Position numbers and translations under genes: made by a program | Notes under the pieces: model-generated | Seen by the model: only the letters and a program-made list of their open reading frames with translations | Database searches by the model: none | Told to the model about the DNA's origin: nothing | Part shown: positions 26,731-39,482 of the stretch, piece by piece | How positions within the stretch are numbered: the stretch's first letter is position 1 | Layout: every line of letters begins with the position of its first letter | Assembly (NCBI GenBank): GCA_040954595.2 | Contig: CM082596.2 | Coordinates: forward strand, 2,666,001-2,730,000 | Direction: 5' to 3' | DNA length: 64,000 nucleotides | DNA from: Balanoglossus misakiensis | Lineage: Eukaryota > Hemichordata

Positions 26731-28899
26731 TCCTCAACTCTTTAATATCCTCCTTCCACCTTTTTAGTGTACCCTGCTTGAATATCAACATTAATGGGAC
26801 ATATTTCGGAAGGTTATTCAACCAGAATGAAATAACGAATACCCGTAAAGTTCCGGACGGGTGTTAAGGATACATTTTCTCTACATCCTGCATAGAATTC
26901 AGGTCTCTACTAATAACTGCAGAGACCAAATCAAAGAGTTTTAGCAAAAAAGAATCTTGCATAATCCTTGTGGTGACAAATACTAGTTCGTATAGCTTGG
27001 ATAGAAAAGCCTTCGCATTAGCAATCTATCGTATTTATCACTCTAATTGTTTTAGACTGTTGTCAGCGCTTGCAATTCAGGGCACGTAGGTTTTACACTT
27101 GGGGCCTAATAGCTCTAAATATCGAATATGAGCCGTCTAAATGTGTCGGGCAGACCAGTTTACCTCCCAGGCAACTAGGCACAGGTCATTGAAGTTTGGC
27201 GTCATCATTGCATGGTGTTGACGGTATTGTTAATCATTCCGAATAAATAAAGCGTTATTTCTTCCTGTTGCATTTGATCGTGTCACTTATATTTCTAGAA
27301 AAGGTCTCTGATTGCTATTTTCTGTCTTACTCGCCTAAATTACACGACAAGAGTGATTTCTGGAATTTATGTAATACAGAATCTTGTGATTATCAAACAG
27401 CTCGGGAAATTATACCTCTCTGTATCATCAGGAGTGAAATGTGGCCATCAGACAATTGTAAAAAGCACACAACTTCTCACATATATAATATTGACTTGGC
27501 ATTTGTCGAAATGAAACAGTAATTGAACGGACAAAATGTCTCAATTTCAAGCTCTAATATCTGTATATTTGCTAATACTTTCCCAGTATATTTGTTCTGT
27601 CAGTGCAACAACTAGTTTCTTGTTGGATAACTAAAACATATGAAACACCCGATATTTAGATTGCCAATACAGGACATGTGTGCTCAGTCAGTGATATTAT
27701 ACTTGAAAAGCCAACTCGAATTTACTTGTCCACAAAAACAATGTATAAACAAGCATGGACATATCAATGTAAATTTAATGAAACGTGAGTCACGATTGCC
27801 TAGAGACATCATAGATGACAAAATAGTTTCCTTTTTGACGTACATGTAGTTCTGGGACTTGAATCCCCTGTGCGAAGACCTACAAGTGTTTTTATTTTCA
27901 GTGTAAACGAGATGGCCTTACGTCAGCTACACACGCACAGTGTATCGTCATTTAACTTCAAGGAGACCTGTCTCCATTGGCTGCGCCTTCCATGACTGAT
28001 TGCCGGCTTTTAGCGCATATGAGGCCAGAAAGTTCGAACCGAGGTGCGTGAACAAAAAGGTGAATGACAGCCGATTCCCTGAGTACTGAAGTAAACGCTA
28101 AGGATTGTCTCGAAAAGCAAATATTAGAAATAGAACAAGAGATGCGACCTTTAAAAACATCGATTGCTACTTGATACCTTGTTTTTTGTTCTACCGTCAT
28201 TGGTTGAACACGTGCTTAAGTGAGTCTGCTCGACGAATATGGTGTGTAAATAGAAGAAAATGTGCAACATCTATCTTGCACTTCCAGATCTCTGAGTAAG
28301 CTGACAATTTAAACATATTGGGAAATTTTATCTTGAAAGATGTAGCATAGGATAAGTGTTGAATGAGCCACTAGATGGTTTTCCACGGTTTTGCGTTACA
28401 ATGATTCATTTGGAAATTGGGACATAAATTAGGTTATTTGAAAAACGAAGTGAAGTTCCCTCTGTCCGGATCTGAACACAAATTATTCGGAAGTTTCCTG
28501 GTGTACACGTCCTCATCAAACAACCACATAATATGCTTCTTTAATATTTTAAGTGTGTTAATGCCTCGTTTTATTAGCAGCTAACTCGGTAGAATGAATC
28601 ACATGTTTGCAAGTTGATTGACAAAGAGAAATACATGTGTGAGGCTATGTGAGATGCTAACACTCTAATTAATTTGTGAAGCTGACAAAATGACTCGCTA
28701 AGTAAAACAAATCGTTGCATTATTGTGACGGCTAATTTGATTTGATGTCCGGTAATATCCCTTAACTAATGACAAATCTGGATTATGGTCAAAATAAATT
28801 AAGGTTATGGAACTGATTGATGTGTGCAATGTTCTAGTTTCGAACTAGTATTCTGATTCAACCCAGAAAAAATTAAATAAGAAAGTGGAGTTATGTCGT

Positions 28900-29006
28900 T
28901 CAGCAAGAGGGCGCGAATTAAATGTAACCACGTCAAGTTCTTAGCTAATCCTAGGAAATACTTTAAGACACATGCATAGGTACTTGCAAGAAACGCCCTC
29001 TACTGT
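28900..29006. promoter_or_regulatory. Inverted pair of AGAGGGCG motifs (CTCF-like or MITE ends)
   Basis: TCAGCAAGAGGGCGC at 28900-28914 (+) and ACAGTAGAGGGCGT at 28993-29006 (-) face each other about 80 bp apart. The minus-strand copy fits the CTCF core CCASYAGRKGGCRS at 12 of 14 positions; the plus copy has one extra A. The inverted layout also fits a small transposon, but no target-site duplication is evident. Confidence 0.3.
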
Positions 29007-29828
29007 TCAATTATCAGTGTCTTTGATTGCCGTGGGAACATGCTCTGGGACTCAAAGTCGTGTTATCATGTCGGTTTTTATTGCTTTTCATTTCATCATA
29101 TACATACCAGACATGTCCTGCTAAAATTACAGTCACTTGAGCACTTTTCAAAAAAGTTGGTCGAGTGCAAAATACCTCAGTCTGTAATTGGTAATATGGC
29201 AGAAAATTGAGAGGAAAATAATATGGGTTTTGGTTTTCTCCTTATGTATCCCTTTATGTCTTAAAAGACTTGGGGGTGGGGTCTCGTAAAAAACTGATAT
29301 GCGTAGTTATCAATCGTGGGATGTTACCATGTGATGATTGGGTCCCAAGTTCATATTCTTGAATCGTCATGTTTATGATATATGCAATCGTGCTAAAACA
29401 GTCTATTTCTGTAACTTAGGGCTAAATTTCTTCTTGCTTGACATATAATGATGACATCATTTGCAACTTTAATTTACAATTCGATAACGACTAGCGATTG
29501 AAATCTGGCAGTGTATCGGAAATGATGGAATTATCCACTTTCATAAATGCTGCACGATACAGTCTATTATATAGAGAAAACGATATGATTGTGATCTGGC
29601 TGAAAAGATTAGATAAAATTCAAGATAGAGTTGGATAAGTCAAACTGTACAGAGGGTTTCAAGATCTGCACAAAGTCACCACACCACATCTATGATACCT
29701 GTCAACTTTGCATGACTACAGATGTTCATTGACAAAATAGGATATGGCGTTTAGTACCATCTATATATGTGATGACACAAGAATGCTTGTCACTGTCTAC
29801 AATTAACACCAACTAGTGAAAAAGATGT

Positions 29829-30352
29829 TCATAACCGAATTTGAAAAATTACGATAAAAATCGTAAGAATCGTCCCGAAAACATACAGAATCAAGAACAA
29901 TCTATCCATCACCATGGCAACTTGTTTCCATTCTTTTTTCACATGCTTCTCCCTACTTTTCTGTTCATAAAATCCCGAGACTTTTCTGATCTCTATCAGG
30001 AGGTGAAAAATGGCATGCGTGTCACGGTTACTCTGTCCCCTTGTTGTGGCAGCGCCCTCCTGTGCCATGTCGTTTCTCTTCATGCTGTTTCCATTTGCAT
30101 GCATAATCTCCAGTGATTTAAGGGTTTCCTCGAACCCGCATTTGCATGGCGTTCGGTCGAGAGGCCTGCTTTTCGACGGAGATATCTTCTCCAGTTTCAT
30201 GCGCAGTCCGCCAGCTATGCACTGCAGGATCAACCGTCTCATCCAGCCGGGAACGGGATACATTTCGCCGCCGTTGTAGTGCAGATGGAGCACGGTGACT
30301 GACATGGCCAAGGACATGGTCACCATCGCCATGGTCATTGCATAGTATTGAC
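29829..30352 (-). CDS. R2 exon 7: M3, cytoplasmic loop, M4 and stop
   Basis: 524 nt. It encodes M3 ([20 protein letters not shown]), the motif YPVPGW after M3, a loop of roughly 110 residues with a short Cys-rich patch (TPCKCGF), the amphipathic pre-M4 segment [13 protein letters not shown] and M4, ending FQIRL then TGA. Confidence 0.95.
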
Positions 30353-33300
30353 CTACAGGCATGAATGGATCCTTGAGATTTAGAGGAACAGTAGTACATT
30401 GATCTTTTATTAAAATAAGCATCAAGGAATATAACAAAATGATCAGGTCTTATAATTTTGATCAGACTTCTTACTGATGCATTCAAGGTGAATTGATCAT
30501 TCCATTTTGTATTTAAGATATTTGCGTAAGGACAAAAATTGTCAGCTATTTCATGGTCATTGGTACAATCCTTCTAATCTCTAAGAAGGTGTTAATTTTG
30601 CTTCCTGAGTTAAACACACACATACATGTATATCCTTAATGATGGAAAGGGTCTTAATTAAAATATCTTTTTAACTTGAATCTTTAATTTTGAAAACTGA
30701 TTTACTTTTGCCGACTCACCAATGAGGGGTACTTCACTCGAAGGTGGCATGGCTTCAGCTAGCAACAACAGAAATACAGTGAGTGACAGAAGAACTGTGA
30801 TGCCGAGTGTGATCTTTTCACCAGCCTCGGCCGGCAGAAAGAAGGTCAGCATTGTAACAGCAGCCAGCAAGACACAAGGCGTGATCAAGTTGAAGAAGTA
30901 GAATATGGGACGCCGTCTGAGATGGATCACGTATGTCACATCTGTGTACGGGATTCCGGGGGCATCCGGATAAAGTTGGATGTTGCTTTTGGATGTCATG
31001 CTCTCCATGTCCCATTCGCCGTCGCTTGTGAACACCGTGACATCACCTGCCAATAGAAGGGAATAGTTAGGCAGGGTCTTGGTTGTGTCCTGTCTTTCAA
31101 TAACTTTAAATAACCCAGTTGTTTGAAAGATATGTCTAACAATGGCACAAATCTTGGATGTACATCAGCTGTTAACAAGTGTCTCTGCACAACCGAAAAG
31201 CCACAGTGAAAAGTGATGATCGACACAAGGAGCAAAGGAAGAAATGCCGAATCTTAAACTTGAATACAGCCAGCATGTATATGTCAACGGCTTAGAGGAA
31301 TGTGCCTGGTGTCTTGTTGTGCCTGCATATCGGCCACTTAGTTGACCCTTAAAAATGATTAAGTGTTTTCAAAGTTTGCAAACAACCCAGAAGGCAGAAT
31401 ATATGTTACATTTATTGACACTTTTTCCAAGCGATCAACAAAATACATCTGAAAATGCCTGTGAGGGTTTTTCGTTTATATCTTTTTCGCGTGAATGCAT
31501 ATTGTCATCATGTGTTTGTCACCATTTCAAATAGTCTAGTTTCTTTTATCTCGTTGTCCGTCTGCACCTTCTGCAGGACCCCCGGGCCAGTCTGTTCTTG
31601 ACCACGGTCTATCTGTCTGTCGATTAGTGAGTCTGTCTGTCTGTCGCTAGTGAATTTGCTTGCTTCAACAGATGCCGTAAACGACCTCTCTTTGCAGTAT
31701 CGATATTTTCTTTTTGTCTGCAAATGTGTTTAATGGGTTGGGATAATTAGGCTAGCATTTCAGTCGTTAATCTCAGCGGGCTTGGGCGTATCAAAGTTGA
31801 CACTCGCCAATTCATCGATACAACATCATTTGCAGCAAACAGCGTTTCCGTTCCTCTGCAGAGCGTTGTTTTCACCAACCATTGCCAAACCATTACGTCT
31901 TTTGCTTTCCAGGCAACACCTCTACGGTCTTACAGGCAAAATAAAAAAGGCGGGAATGATCTCTTTGTGTTGATAATAACACCGGAGATGATTTCTGTTG
32001 TGTGCAATTTTTAGTGAAAGTGTCTAAGTTGTTATGATGACAGCTATAGCAGCCCGGAAAATGTTAAAGGTCATCACATAGGTCAACTTTCCTCTCATAA
32101 TTCTGTTCGTATGACATGACTGTATAAACATTCTTGATCTGAACTTTGATGCCTCACGTACATGTACTCTCTGGCTGATTCGGTTCGTAATTTTGACTCT
32201 CCACCATACTTCTTTTATAATGGAAGACGTGCGAATGAAGTCAAGCTTCTCCAGCAGACATTGTTGGTATATTTATCTTTCCACTCACGTACAAGAAAGA
32301 ACTACAGTATATTTCAACTGTCAAATGATATTACATGTGAAGATTGTTCGTTCATTCTGTGACTTGAATTGTGAAGTGGACAGCGGCAGTTTAAGCGTAA
32401 AGATTTAATAGGACTTTGATTAAAATGAGAAAAAATAGCAGTCGCAGGAAGGGTGGCTTCCGAGACCTGTCATAACATCATCAATTATGTCAGTTACTTC
32501 TCTGTATCGAACATTGTAGTCGGTGACGTTGAAAAGAACCACTTAATGTTCGCCCAACTTGCGCACCTGGTATGCGCAACTGTTGTATTGTACGTATCTG
32601 ACTCTTTTGGATGGAGTGTGCATATACACCCATGTACCTACAATCAATTTAGCCTTTCAATATGTAGCTTATCAATCGAATCTATCAACAACGTGTGCCA
32701 CATCCAATTGTTACATTGAGTAATCACAAGCCGAATATTAAACACACATAAAAGAGACAGGTAGCTCACATAAAAACAAACTCTCCCATAATGTAAGAAA
32801 CTTGGCCTAACCTATGCCTGTAATGGTGACTTCTGTTCCATCGTATTGCCAAGGTCCGAACTTCAGTTTGCAATCCTGCTCGTCGAACGGAAAATAGGTG
32901 ACATCAATTTGACATTGGCTCTGAAAAATGACAGGTGCTGCCCACATCACATCACCACTTGAGTAGACTACAGCTATGCGATCTTTCATAAAATTCTGGT
33001 ATTCGTCAGCGGCACTGCAGGTAGAATTGGGCAAAGATTATTCAGTACTCACAAATGTCTGTAAGTCTGTCTGCCTGTATGTGCCTCTGTAATGAATGTA
33101 CATGTATGTCGAAGAGGAAGCTTTTTTGTGGGATATCTTTAATGGAATATCACAGTGGTAGTAAAGTGTGAATTATGTTATATTCCATTTGCGCATGACT
33201 TGTCTTCAATTCTTTCTTCAACATTATGGGGACCTTGTGAGGCCATGGCCATTGGTGGCATTTATATATGTCTGGCTGAAATGCATTTTTTGAGATAGTT

Positions 33301-36300
33301 ACTTACATTAGTAGAAATAACTTGTATCATTAGTGTAGATCATGCACATCAATCAATTTGAATATTATTGTAATTATCGTATGATTTGATAAAAATCGCA
33401 TTGGTAATGATTGAGTACAGACTTTTATGTTCAGGCCTCGGAGCTGTTGTAAATCTTGTCTAACCTGTCGTTGAATTCCAAATGTCATCGCTTGCATATA
33501 TACTTGTGACCAGGGTATTAAAATGAAACCACTAGACCATCTGCGTAATCATCGATTTTTGCAGCTGTACGCTTATCTAAATATTCAAAATTTAACGACA
33601 TACAGAACATTAATTAGACTGTTCATACTTTTGAACTAATGTGTAATTCAAACATTTGCATTCGATGTGAGAGATGCGTTGCCAGGAAACCAAAGACAAA
33701 GTTCCCTGACATTTTCTGATGCATATAATGGAGGACAAACTCATGGATTTGCAATGCTGCTCCTAATTTATGCAGAGTGAGACCGCCAGTTAATCAGAAA
33801 TTTCATCACGTTCGATTTAACTCAACGTTTGTCCTGTGGTAAGACTGTTTAATTTAGTCGCTTAAACAGAAAATGTCTTCCGCTTACGTGACCTGCCACG
33901 AGGGATTTATTACAATCCAGGCGGAACAAAAAGACCATCTCCTATAATTTCCATGTGCACAGCATCAGCTGTACATCCGTGGATTTGTATATATAGGTGT
34001 CTGTATAAGAGTTTTCTATAGATCAGAAGACAATGGATCAAGGTAGCAATCAAGTTGAGCTCAAAAGATCAGAATGCTGTGTGTACATGTACATTGGGAT
34101 GTTAAAGTCAAGTTGACATACGGGCAAATTTTGTGACAGGCAGGGCACTTGCAATGCTTAGAATATAGAGGATAGGCATTCAGAGAACGTTTTGCCAATG
34201 AATGCATCTGGGTTCTTCATTTCCCCTCATATTCTATTCCTGGGAATGAGTAAATAGCTTACTTCCACAATGCAGTGGAAGCGAAAGCAGATCCACACTT
34301 CCGCAACTTTCGCATTAGACAATTAGCGCCACTGATTGCTTCATGGGGGAGGCCATGCAGCCCGGATCATTGCTGATGATACTAGTAGCACTGTCCGGTA
34401 ATTCGCTGATGTCTAGTTACCGGAGAGTGGAACAATGCATGACTCAAATTGCAGAATCTGTCACCATCAGACGACATTGAAGAACGAGATACCACATCCC
34501 ACAGATGACAGCAACGTTGAAAAGTTTCCCCTCAATTTAAAACCGCGGAAGCAGCCTGCAGTAACCCAGGACTTTACTGCGAATGATTTGAAAAGACGTG
34601 TATGTCATTATTTGACGCTATGTGTAATCATAAAGCAAGACCTTCTGCATATGAGAAACGTAGACACTTAATAGGTAAAACCCCGGAAAAGTTAGCTTGG
34701 TGGCATATCAATTAATTGCCAAGTTCTATATATATTTTGAAAATAAGTTATCGCGAATATAATTCCAAATAGGAATCCACTATGCACGTATTTTCTAGCA
34801 ACATAATTGAAAACTTGGCTGTTTTGTTGTTTATGCTTGTTGTTGTTTATGCACTATATACTACTGATGAAATATGCCATTCCTTTCTATTTCCCTTTCC
34901 CTCTCGGATCGATCCTAACCGTAATCAAAATAACTGGTGAATAAACCTGCGCATTACGATCATGAAGCGGCATCAGAAGGTTAATTGGAATCGACTCTAA
35001 GAGGAAACAGCCCGCGGTACTCCACTAACGACATCAAACTGTTTTTCAGCGCTTGTCCGGGGACAACCTTGGTTGAAAATGTGCTGAAACGAGTGCTCAT
35101 GGGGGAAAAAGAGAGCCAGTTATTAATTCTTGGAGATGACAATTACTAATATATATACGATAAACCTCTAAACATTGGTTCTTACATGGTGTATTCATAT
35201 CACAATGATTTCAAAAACCGTGTTGGATTATTAATGGCCTCTATTAGTGCGCAAATTTGAAAAATGACAACTTTGGTAATGACAGGATCTGTTATCAAAA
35301 CGAAATTGATAGTGTGAATTCCTGGGAGGTTTGTGACAAACAGATTTTCATAATGACCTTAACATTTGTAACAATCACTCTTGTTAAGCCTGAAGATGGG
35401 TCATCTTACTTCACATGCGGGGTACGGCAGACACAATGTGGCAACCTGTACGAAAATGTTGAATCTCCTAAGTAAGCACCATGTTCACCCAACCACAGTT
35501 TGAAAGGATAATCAATAAAATGATGGAGTCTTTATTTGTGCCATCTGATTTCTAGTATGGTACCAAAACTCTTTGAATCACCCTTGGGTCAACATCAACA
35601 TAAGTGCGGCGGAGTTAAACTCATTCCCCGCAGACGGCAAACTTAGCTAATCACAGGGTAATGAACCTCGCATCGACAATCCTAGTTTCCTAGCTCTCAA
35701 ATTGAATCTGAAGCCAACTAGATTATACCTAAGTCGAGCTAATCATGATGACATGCAATATAAGTTTGCGATACACAGTTGTTCATAAAATCATTGCTAA
35801 CATGTGTGACCTACTTTTCATAAAGTACTATATCCGGCAACCACATCCGATGTGATGGTAGTTTCACATTTTCTATGCCTTGGTAAGCATCGGTATCCCA
35901 AGACAGGTATTCGTCAGTCCAATTCTGTCAGCAAGGAACACCAAGTAAAGTTTTATCCAAAGAATTGATTTGTGATCATCTTATACCTGGCACCATTTTT
36001 AAATCATGTGGGATTTGGAAAATGCTAACCACTGTGTCTTGTGTTTGATTATTGGGTTTGTGATTGTACAGTGGCTGACATTTTGTACACAAATTAGGAT
36101 ATGCGGTTTTGTTTGTAGATATGGTCAGTTTAAAATTAGCTAATCGTTCGTGTAGGGACAAGTTTATTATGTTACATTCAGCGAAAGCATAAAAATTGCT
36201 CTCCTGTTGGCCGCATACCATCCACTCATAAAGATCTATTTTCAGCTTTCATGGTTAAGTGTCATGTTCTAGTTGATATGACATTAAACAACTTACAAAT

Positions 36301-39300
36301 GTCAACCATGTATTTATCTTCAGGGTTTGAATTCTTTCATCCTGCAGAGAAGACAGTGAAAGAGAGAACTAGAAGTAAAATGGTGTCAGATATTAAACAT
36401 GACTTGATAAATAACAATACACTATTGAATGTGATGACTTACCATGTCAATGATCTGGGAAACGAAAAACTGCATAGTGACTTGCGTTACTGTGGATGCA
36501 TTGCGTACTGGTCTGACCATTGTATTGTAGTCGTGTAGTAAGACATTGATCAGCCGATAATGTGCGTCTGTCCCAAATATACCTAGAAAGCAACATATTA
36601 CTTGAACAGGTCAAGTGTCAATGGGAAATCTTAATACTATGTTAACGTACAAGAATGACATGAAATAAGAATGCCTCTATTACTGCTGGTTTAAAAAAAT
36701 ATCTTTTACAGATTATCGACTACAGCTTAAACATTTCACATTTTTCTGTCGTGGTCACATTCTTTCGTGAAATGAATCATGATAGTCAGGCATACAAATG
36801 TTAGCGTTAACATTCAACAAACGCAGTTGGTGTCAGGAATACATGACCCCTGTCACTTTGTATAAACAGTTCAAAATTACTGTCGCCTTAAGGCAAAAAG
36901 TTCCAATGACATTGAACAAATCCCGGATGTTAACATTCAATTTTGATAAAAAGTGACGTCTTAATACATTTGGGCCCAAATTCAATTAGGTTCTCTCTTC
37001 GGTCACTGTCGAGGGATTTTGCAACATGAACTTGAACACGCGTCATCAGTCAAGGTTAATTGTTACCGATTATCGTTGCATTACTATCAGGATACTCAAG
37101 ACGAGTAGCTGGCCAAAATCCGAGGTTTCAACAGGATTTACCAACAAACTCTATCACTGCACTTAATTTTATTAAACATTCTAGAGATACTTAATAACAA
37201 ATTTGATGAAACTTGCCATGAACATCCAGTAGTGCCAATATATTTCTGACTGGATATTTTGTTTCACAGCAAAGTTAATGCTCTGCAATAGAGACTAACA
37301 CAGGGAGAATTTTCAAACATTGTCAAGAAATTACCATGCAAGTGTCTTTCTGGAGATGAATAATCAGCAAATACCCTTCAGGTTTCAGACTTACACAACT
37401 GGACTGATTATGAAAAGGTTTCCAGTGCTTTCAGTGGAAATTATAGGTACTTTAGAATTAATCTGAAGTGTTTGTATTTTAGCTCTATCTATCTTGTGCT
37501 CTCTAGCCCAATTGCTAACGTCATTTATTACAATTATCTGAATACTTTTTGCCATTGAATGGGTGATCGAGGACCTTCCTGGTAAACAGATGATTTTGTA
37601 AGAAACGGCCAATCCAAGAAAGCGCGCCCATCAGATGTGAAAACTATCTTTAATTAAATTTGCATGAAGCAGTCATCACCAACGCGATCAAAATAAGTAC
37701 TGTAGACTGGTACGTCATGGCAATCTTCATTTCTTTGCATGCGACATCTCCACTCGGGACAAATTAAAGATTATTCTCCGGCCATTTTCCTCCACGCCTC
37801 GTACACATTTTAGATAAGACAATCCATTTTCTCGTTCTTGAGTTCCACATTCATACATGTACTCTACTCTATATTGCCATTCGAGACATATACTCGGCCA
37901 TGCGGAAATTAGAAACACTGATTAGGCCTCTAAATTACCCCTGGAGAGCAATTATAAGGAAAATTACGTTGGAAATTGTCATTCCATATATCACTCACAG
38001 ATGGCAACAATTTCAACGTCAAACGGGACTGTAGATCAATAAATCGATTGTTTTCGGATTTTACATCTACGTACATATGTATGTACATGTATGTATATGT
38101 GTGTGTGTTTTGCAAGAGGCTTACTTCATGATCTCCATTTAGTAAACTGATGATTAAACCCTATTTTGGCAACACCTTGGAACAGAATCCAAAAACTCAG
38201 CAAAGAAAAAGAAGAGAGACACACATTACTTTCAACTTTACTATCGTATGTTCTAAAATAAAATTGACCTCAATGTTATAACCTGTGTGACAATTGATAC
38301 GATAGTTGTCGTTAACAACAGGATATATAAAATACTACTAGGGCATAACTAAGATGTGGAATTTGAAAGACCTTGAGTAAGCATAGCTACCGAAACAGAT
38401 ACGAAAGAAAGGCACGATTTTCATGAGACAACTGAACTGCCAGCAGGCACTAACATAAATCCGCAACTGACGTCAGAATTTGCCCTTAGTAAAACGTTTC
38501 ATGGAGACATTAACAACAATCTTAAGAACAATAAGGAATTTTCAAGATTGCTTCCATACTTAAGTAATGTTGTCACTTAAATTATTGGCCCATTAAATTT
38601 CGTTTGGGTCTCCCATTTAACATTTTATAACAATATGTTGTGTGCTTACTATAATATCAATTAAACCCTGCCCAGTATGTTTCACAAAGATTTTGCTTTA
38701 GGTTTAATATGTACGTTGTAGTTATTGAGAGTTCAACTGCTGTGAACTATACGCGTTCATAGGGTAATGGTGTTGTTGTATAATTTCTACTTTGCCATGA
38801 CCTTTCGGGCAGACATGTGCCACCTGTGCCACATTCTGACCTCTCAGCATTTTGGGCCATCTTCTTGTCTCTGAAGTATAATTATGCCCTTCTCACTTGC
38901 ATAACCAGTTCTTGGGTATTTTCCCCTGTGTCAGTTTCCCTTTATATTCTCAACCATTTTCTATCTCTGTTAGACTCATCCCTGTCTGTCGATGTCTCTT
39001 CATGTCCTCTGTCCGTACTCCCAACTTTCTCCTGTCTGACACGTGCACACTGCCACAGGTCAAGTACTGCCTACATGTATTAAACTTAAGTCAAAACATG
39101 CTGCATTAAGTGGTATATCACTCATTGTAATTAGTTCATATTGGACTGCTCTTCAAACCCTGCAATCTCAACGTTTCTCATTATGTGTCGTTTTAAGTCA
39201 ATTAGAAGCAACATAGAAAAATGGTTTCCTTATTACTTAATCCAGTATATTTCATGCCACAAACATTTTGAATTTCGTTTTTAGCAAGAGTTCATTCTTA

Positions 39301-39377
39301 CCTTCAAAACAGGAAAATATCAAAAGTGCCACGGTTGCGTTCAGGAGTACATATCCATTTCGACCAAGAAACTTCAT
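29829..39377 (-). CDS. nAChR-like Cys-loop receptor subunit R2, alpha9/10-like, complete
   Basis: Complete seven-exon gene for a 474-aa subunit of a pentameric ligand-gated cation channel. Exons: 39377-39302, 36582-36443, 36341-36297, 35924-35815, 33014-32812, 31046-30720, 30352-29829 (stop TGA). All introns are GT-AG and in frame. Order: signal peptide (1 to about 22); N-glycosylation sequon N53; loop D W84; loop A Y122; Cys-loop C158-C172; loop B W179; loop C Y217 and Y225; M1 about 239-262; M2 268-288; M3 about 302-325; cytoplasmic loop; M4 about 452-470. M2 is of cation type ([13 protein letters not shown] at -1', no PAR). PLIGQYY and PVPGW around M3 resemble alpha9/alpha10 subunits. Loop C has DA/AP where alpha subunits have CC, and is one residue longer between the two tyrosines. 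R2 is a tandem paralogue of R1 with identical internal exon sizes. Agonist and partner subunits are unknown. Confidence 0.95.
30720..31046 (-). CDS. R2 exon 6: loop C, M1 and M2
   Basis: 327 nt, as in R1. It encodes loop C ([15 protein letters not shown]), RRRP, M1, M2 and PLIG. Acceptor TGGCAG, donor ATTG|GTGAG. Confidence 0.97.
31047..32811 (-). other. R2 intron 5
   Basis: 1.8 kb. It holds two short GTCT/CTGT runs (about 31610-31621 and 31631-31646). No other structure was seen. Confidence 0.8.
32812..33014 (-). CDS. R2 exon 5: loop E, Cys-loop and loop B
   Basis: 203 nt with WAAPVI, the Cys-loop [15 protein letters not shown] and FGPWQYDG. Acceptor CTGCAG, donor ATAG|GTTAG. Confidence 0.97.
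33015..35814 (-). other. R2 intron 4
   Basis: 2.8 kb AT-rich intron. I saw no coding exon or repeat worth listing. Confidence 0.75.
35815..35924 (-). CDS. R2 exon 4: loop A region
   Basis: 110 nt starting [10 protein letters not shown] and ending [10 protein letters not shown]. Acceptor TGACAG, donor GAAAA|GTAGG. The two trailing bases join T of exon 5 to give Asn. Confidence 0.95.
36297..36341 (-). CDS. R2 exon 3: 45-nt loop D exon
   Basis: Fifteen codons, [15 protein letters not shown], between CTGCAG and TTT|GTAAG. This is the diagnostic nAChR micro-exon; the intron before it is only 101 bp. Confidence 0.95.
36443..36582 (-). CDS. R2 exon 2: N-terminal helix of ligand-binding domain
   Basis: 140 nt from TTCTAG to ATG|GTAAG. 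It contains [18 protein letters not shown], the sequon NAS and the strand [10 protein letters not shown]. It aligns without gaps to R1 exon 2 over most of its length. Confidence 0.95.
36583..39301 (-). other. R2 intron 1
   Basis: 2.7 kb first intron. It includes an alternating purine-pyrimidine stretch of GTATGT/TGTGTG type near 38070-38108. No coding exon was seen. Confidence 0.75.
39302..39377 (-). CDS. R2 exon 1: start codon and signal peptide
   Basis: ATG at 39377-39375, 25 codons plus one base, ending GAAG|GTAAG. It reads MKFLGRNGY and then a hydrophobic stretch VALLIFSCF, a typical signal peptide. Phase 1 fits exon 2. Confidence 0.85.
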
Positions 39378-39394
39378 TTTCAGATACAGTGTCG

Positions 39395-39404
39395 ATATAT
39401 TTAT
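39395..39404 (-). promoter_or_regulatory. TATA-like element upstream of R2
   Basis: On the minus strand the sequence reads ATAAATATAT, 18-27 nt before the start codon. It is a plausible TATA-like element, but it would leave a very short 5' UTR, so the real start site could be elsewhere. Confidence 0.3.
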
Positions 39405-39460
39405 CCCCTTTTGTAGCTTTCCTTGTTCAATACTACATTCGGCGGTGTCTGTCGCGCAGA

Positions 39461-39482
39461 TGACGTAAGGGTGCTGACGTCA
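39461..39482. promoter_or_regulatory. Paired CRE sites upstream of R2
   Basis: TGACGTAA (39461-39468) and a perfect TGACGTCA (39475-39482) lie 84-105 nt upstream of the R2 start codon. These match binding sites of CREB/ATF-family factors. Another perfect TGACGTCA lies at 40294-40301. Placement in a promoter-proximal position supports, but does not prove, cAMP or activity responsiveness. Confidence 0.5.

Larger units (their letters stand above)
20222..29828. other. Intergenic region between R1 5' end and R2 3' end
   Basis: About 9.6 kb with no gene I can support. It should hold the R1 promoter (just above 20221 on the minus strand) and the R2 3' UTR (just below 29829). I noted an AT-rich palindrome (20811-20829), an ATC-rich run (25263-25300), an X-box-like motif (25532-25545), a two-CxxC open frame (26482-26730) and a pair of inverted AGAGGGCG motifs (28900-29006). 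No clear TATA box was identified for R1. Confidence 0.7.

Noticed and set aside
28020-28045. Possible tRNA T-arm (GGTTCGAAC on the minus strand)
   Set aside because: The sequence does not complete a B box, and no cloverleaf could be built around it.
29841-30279. Plus-strand open frames of about 90 codons
   Set aside because: Antisense shadows of R2 exon 7.
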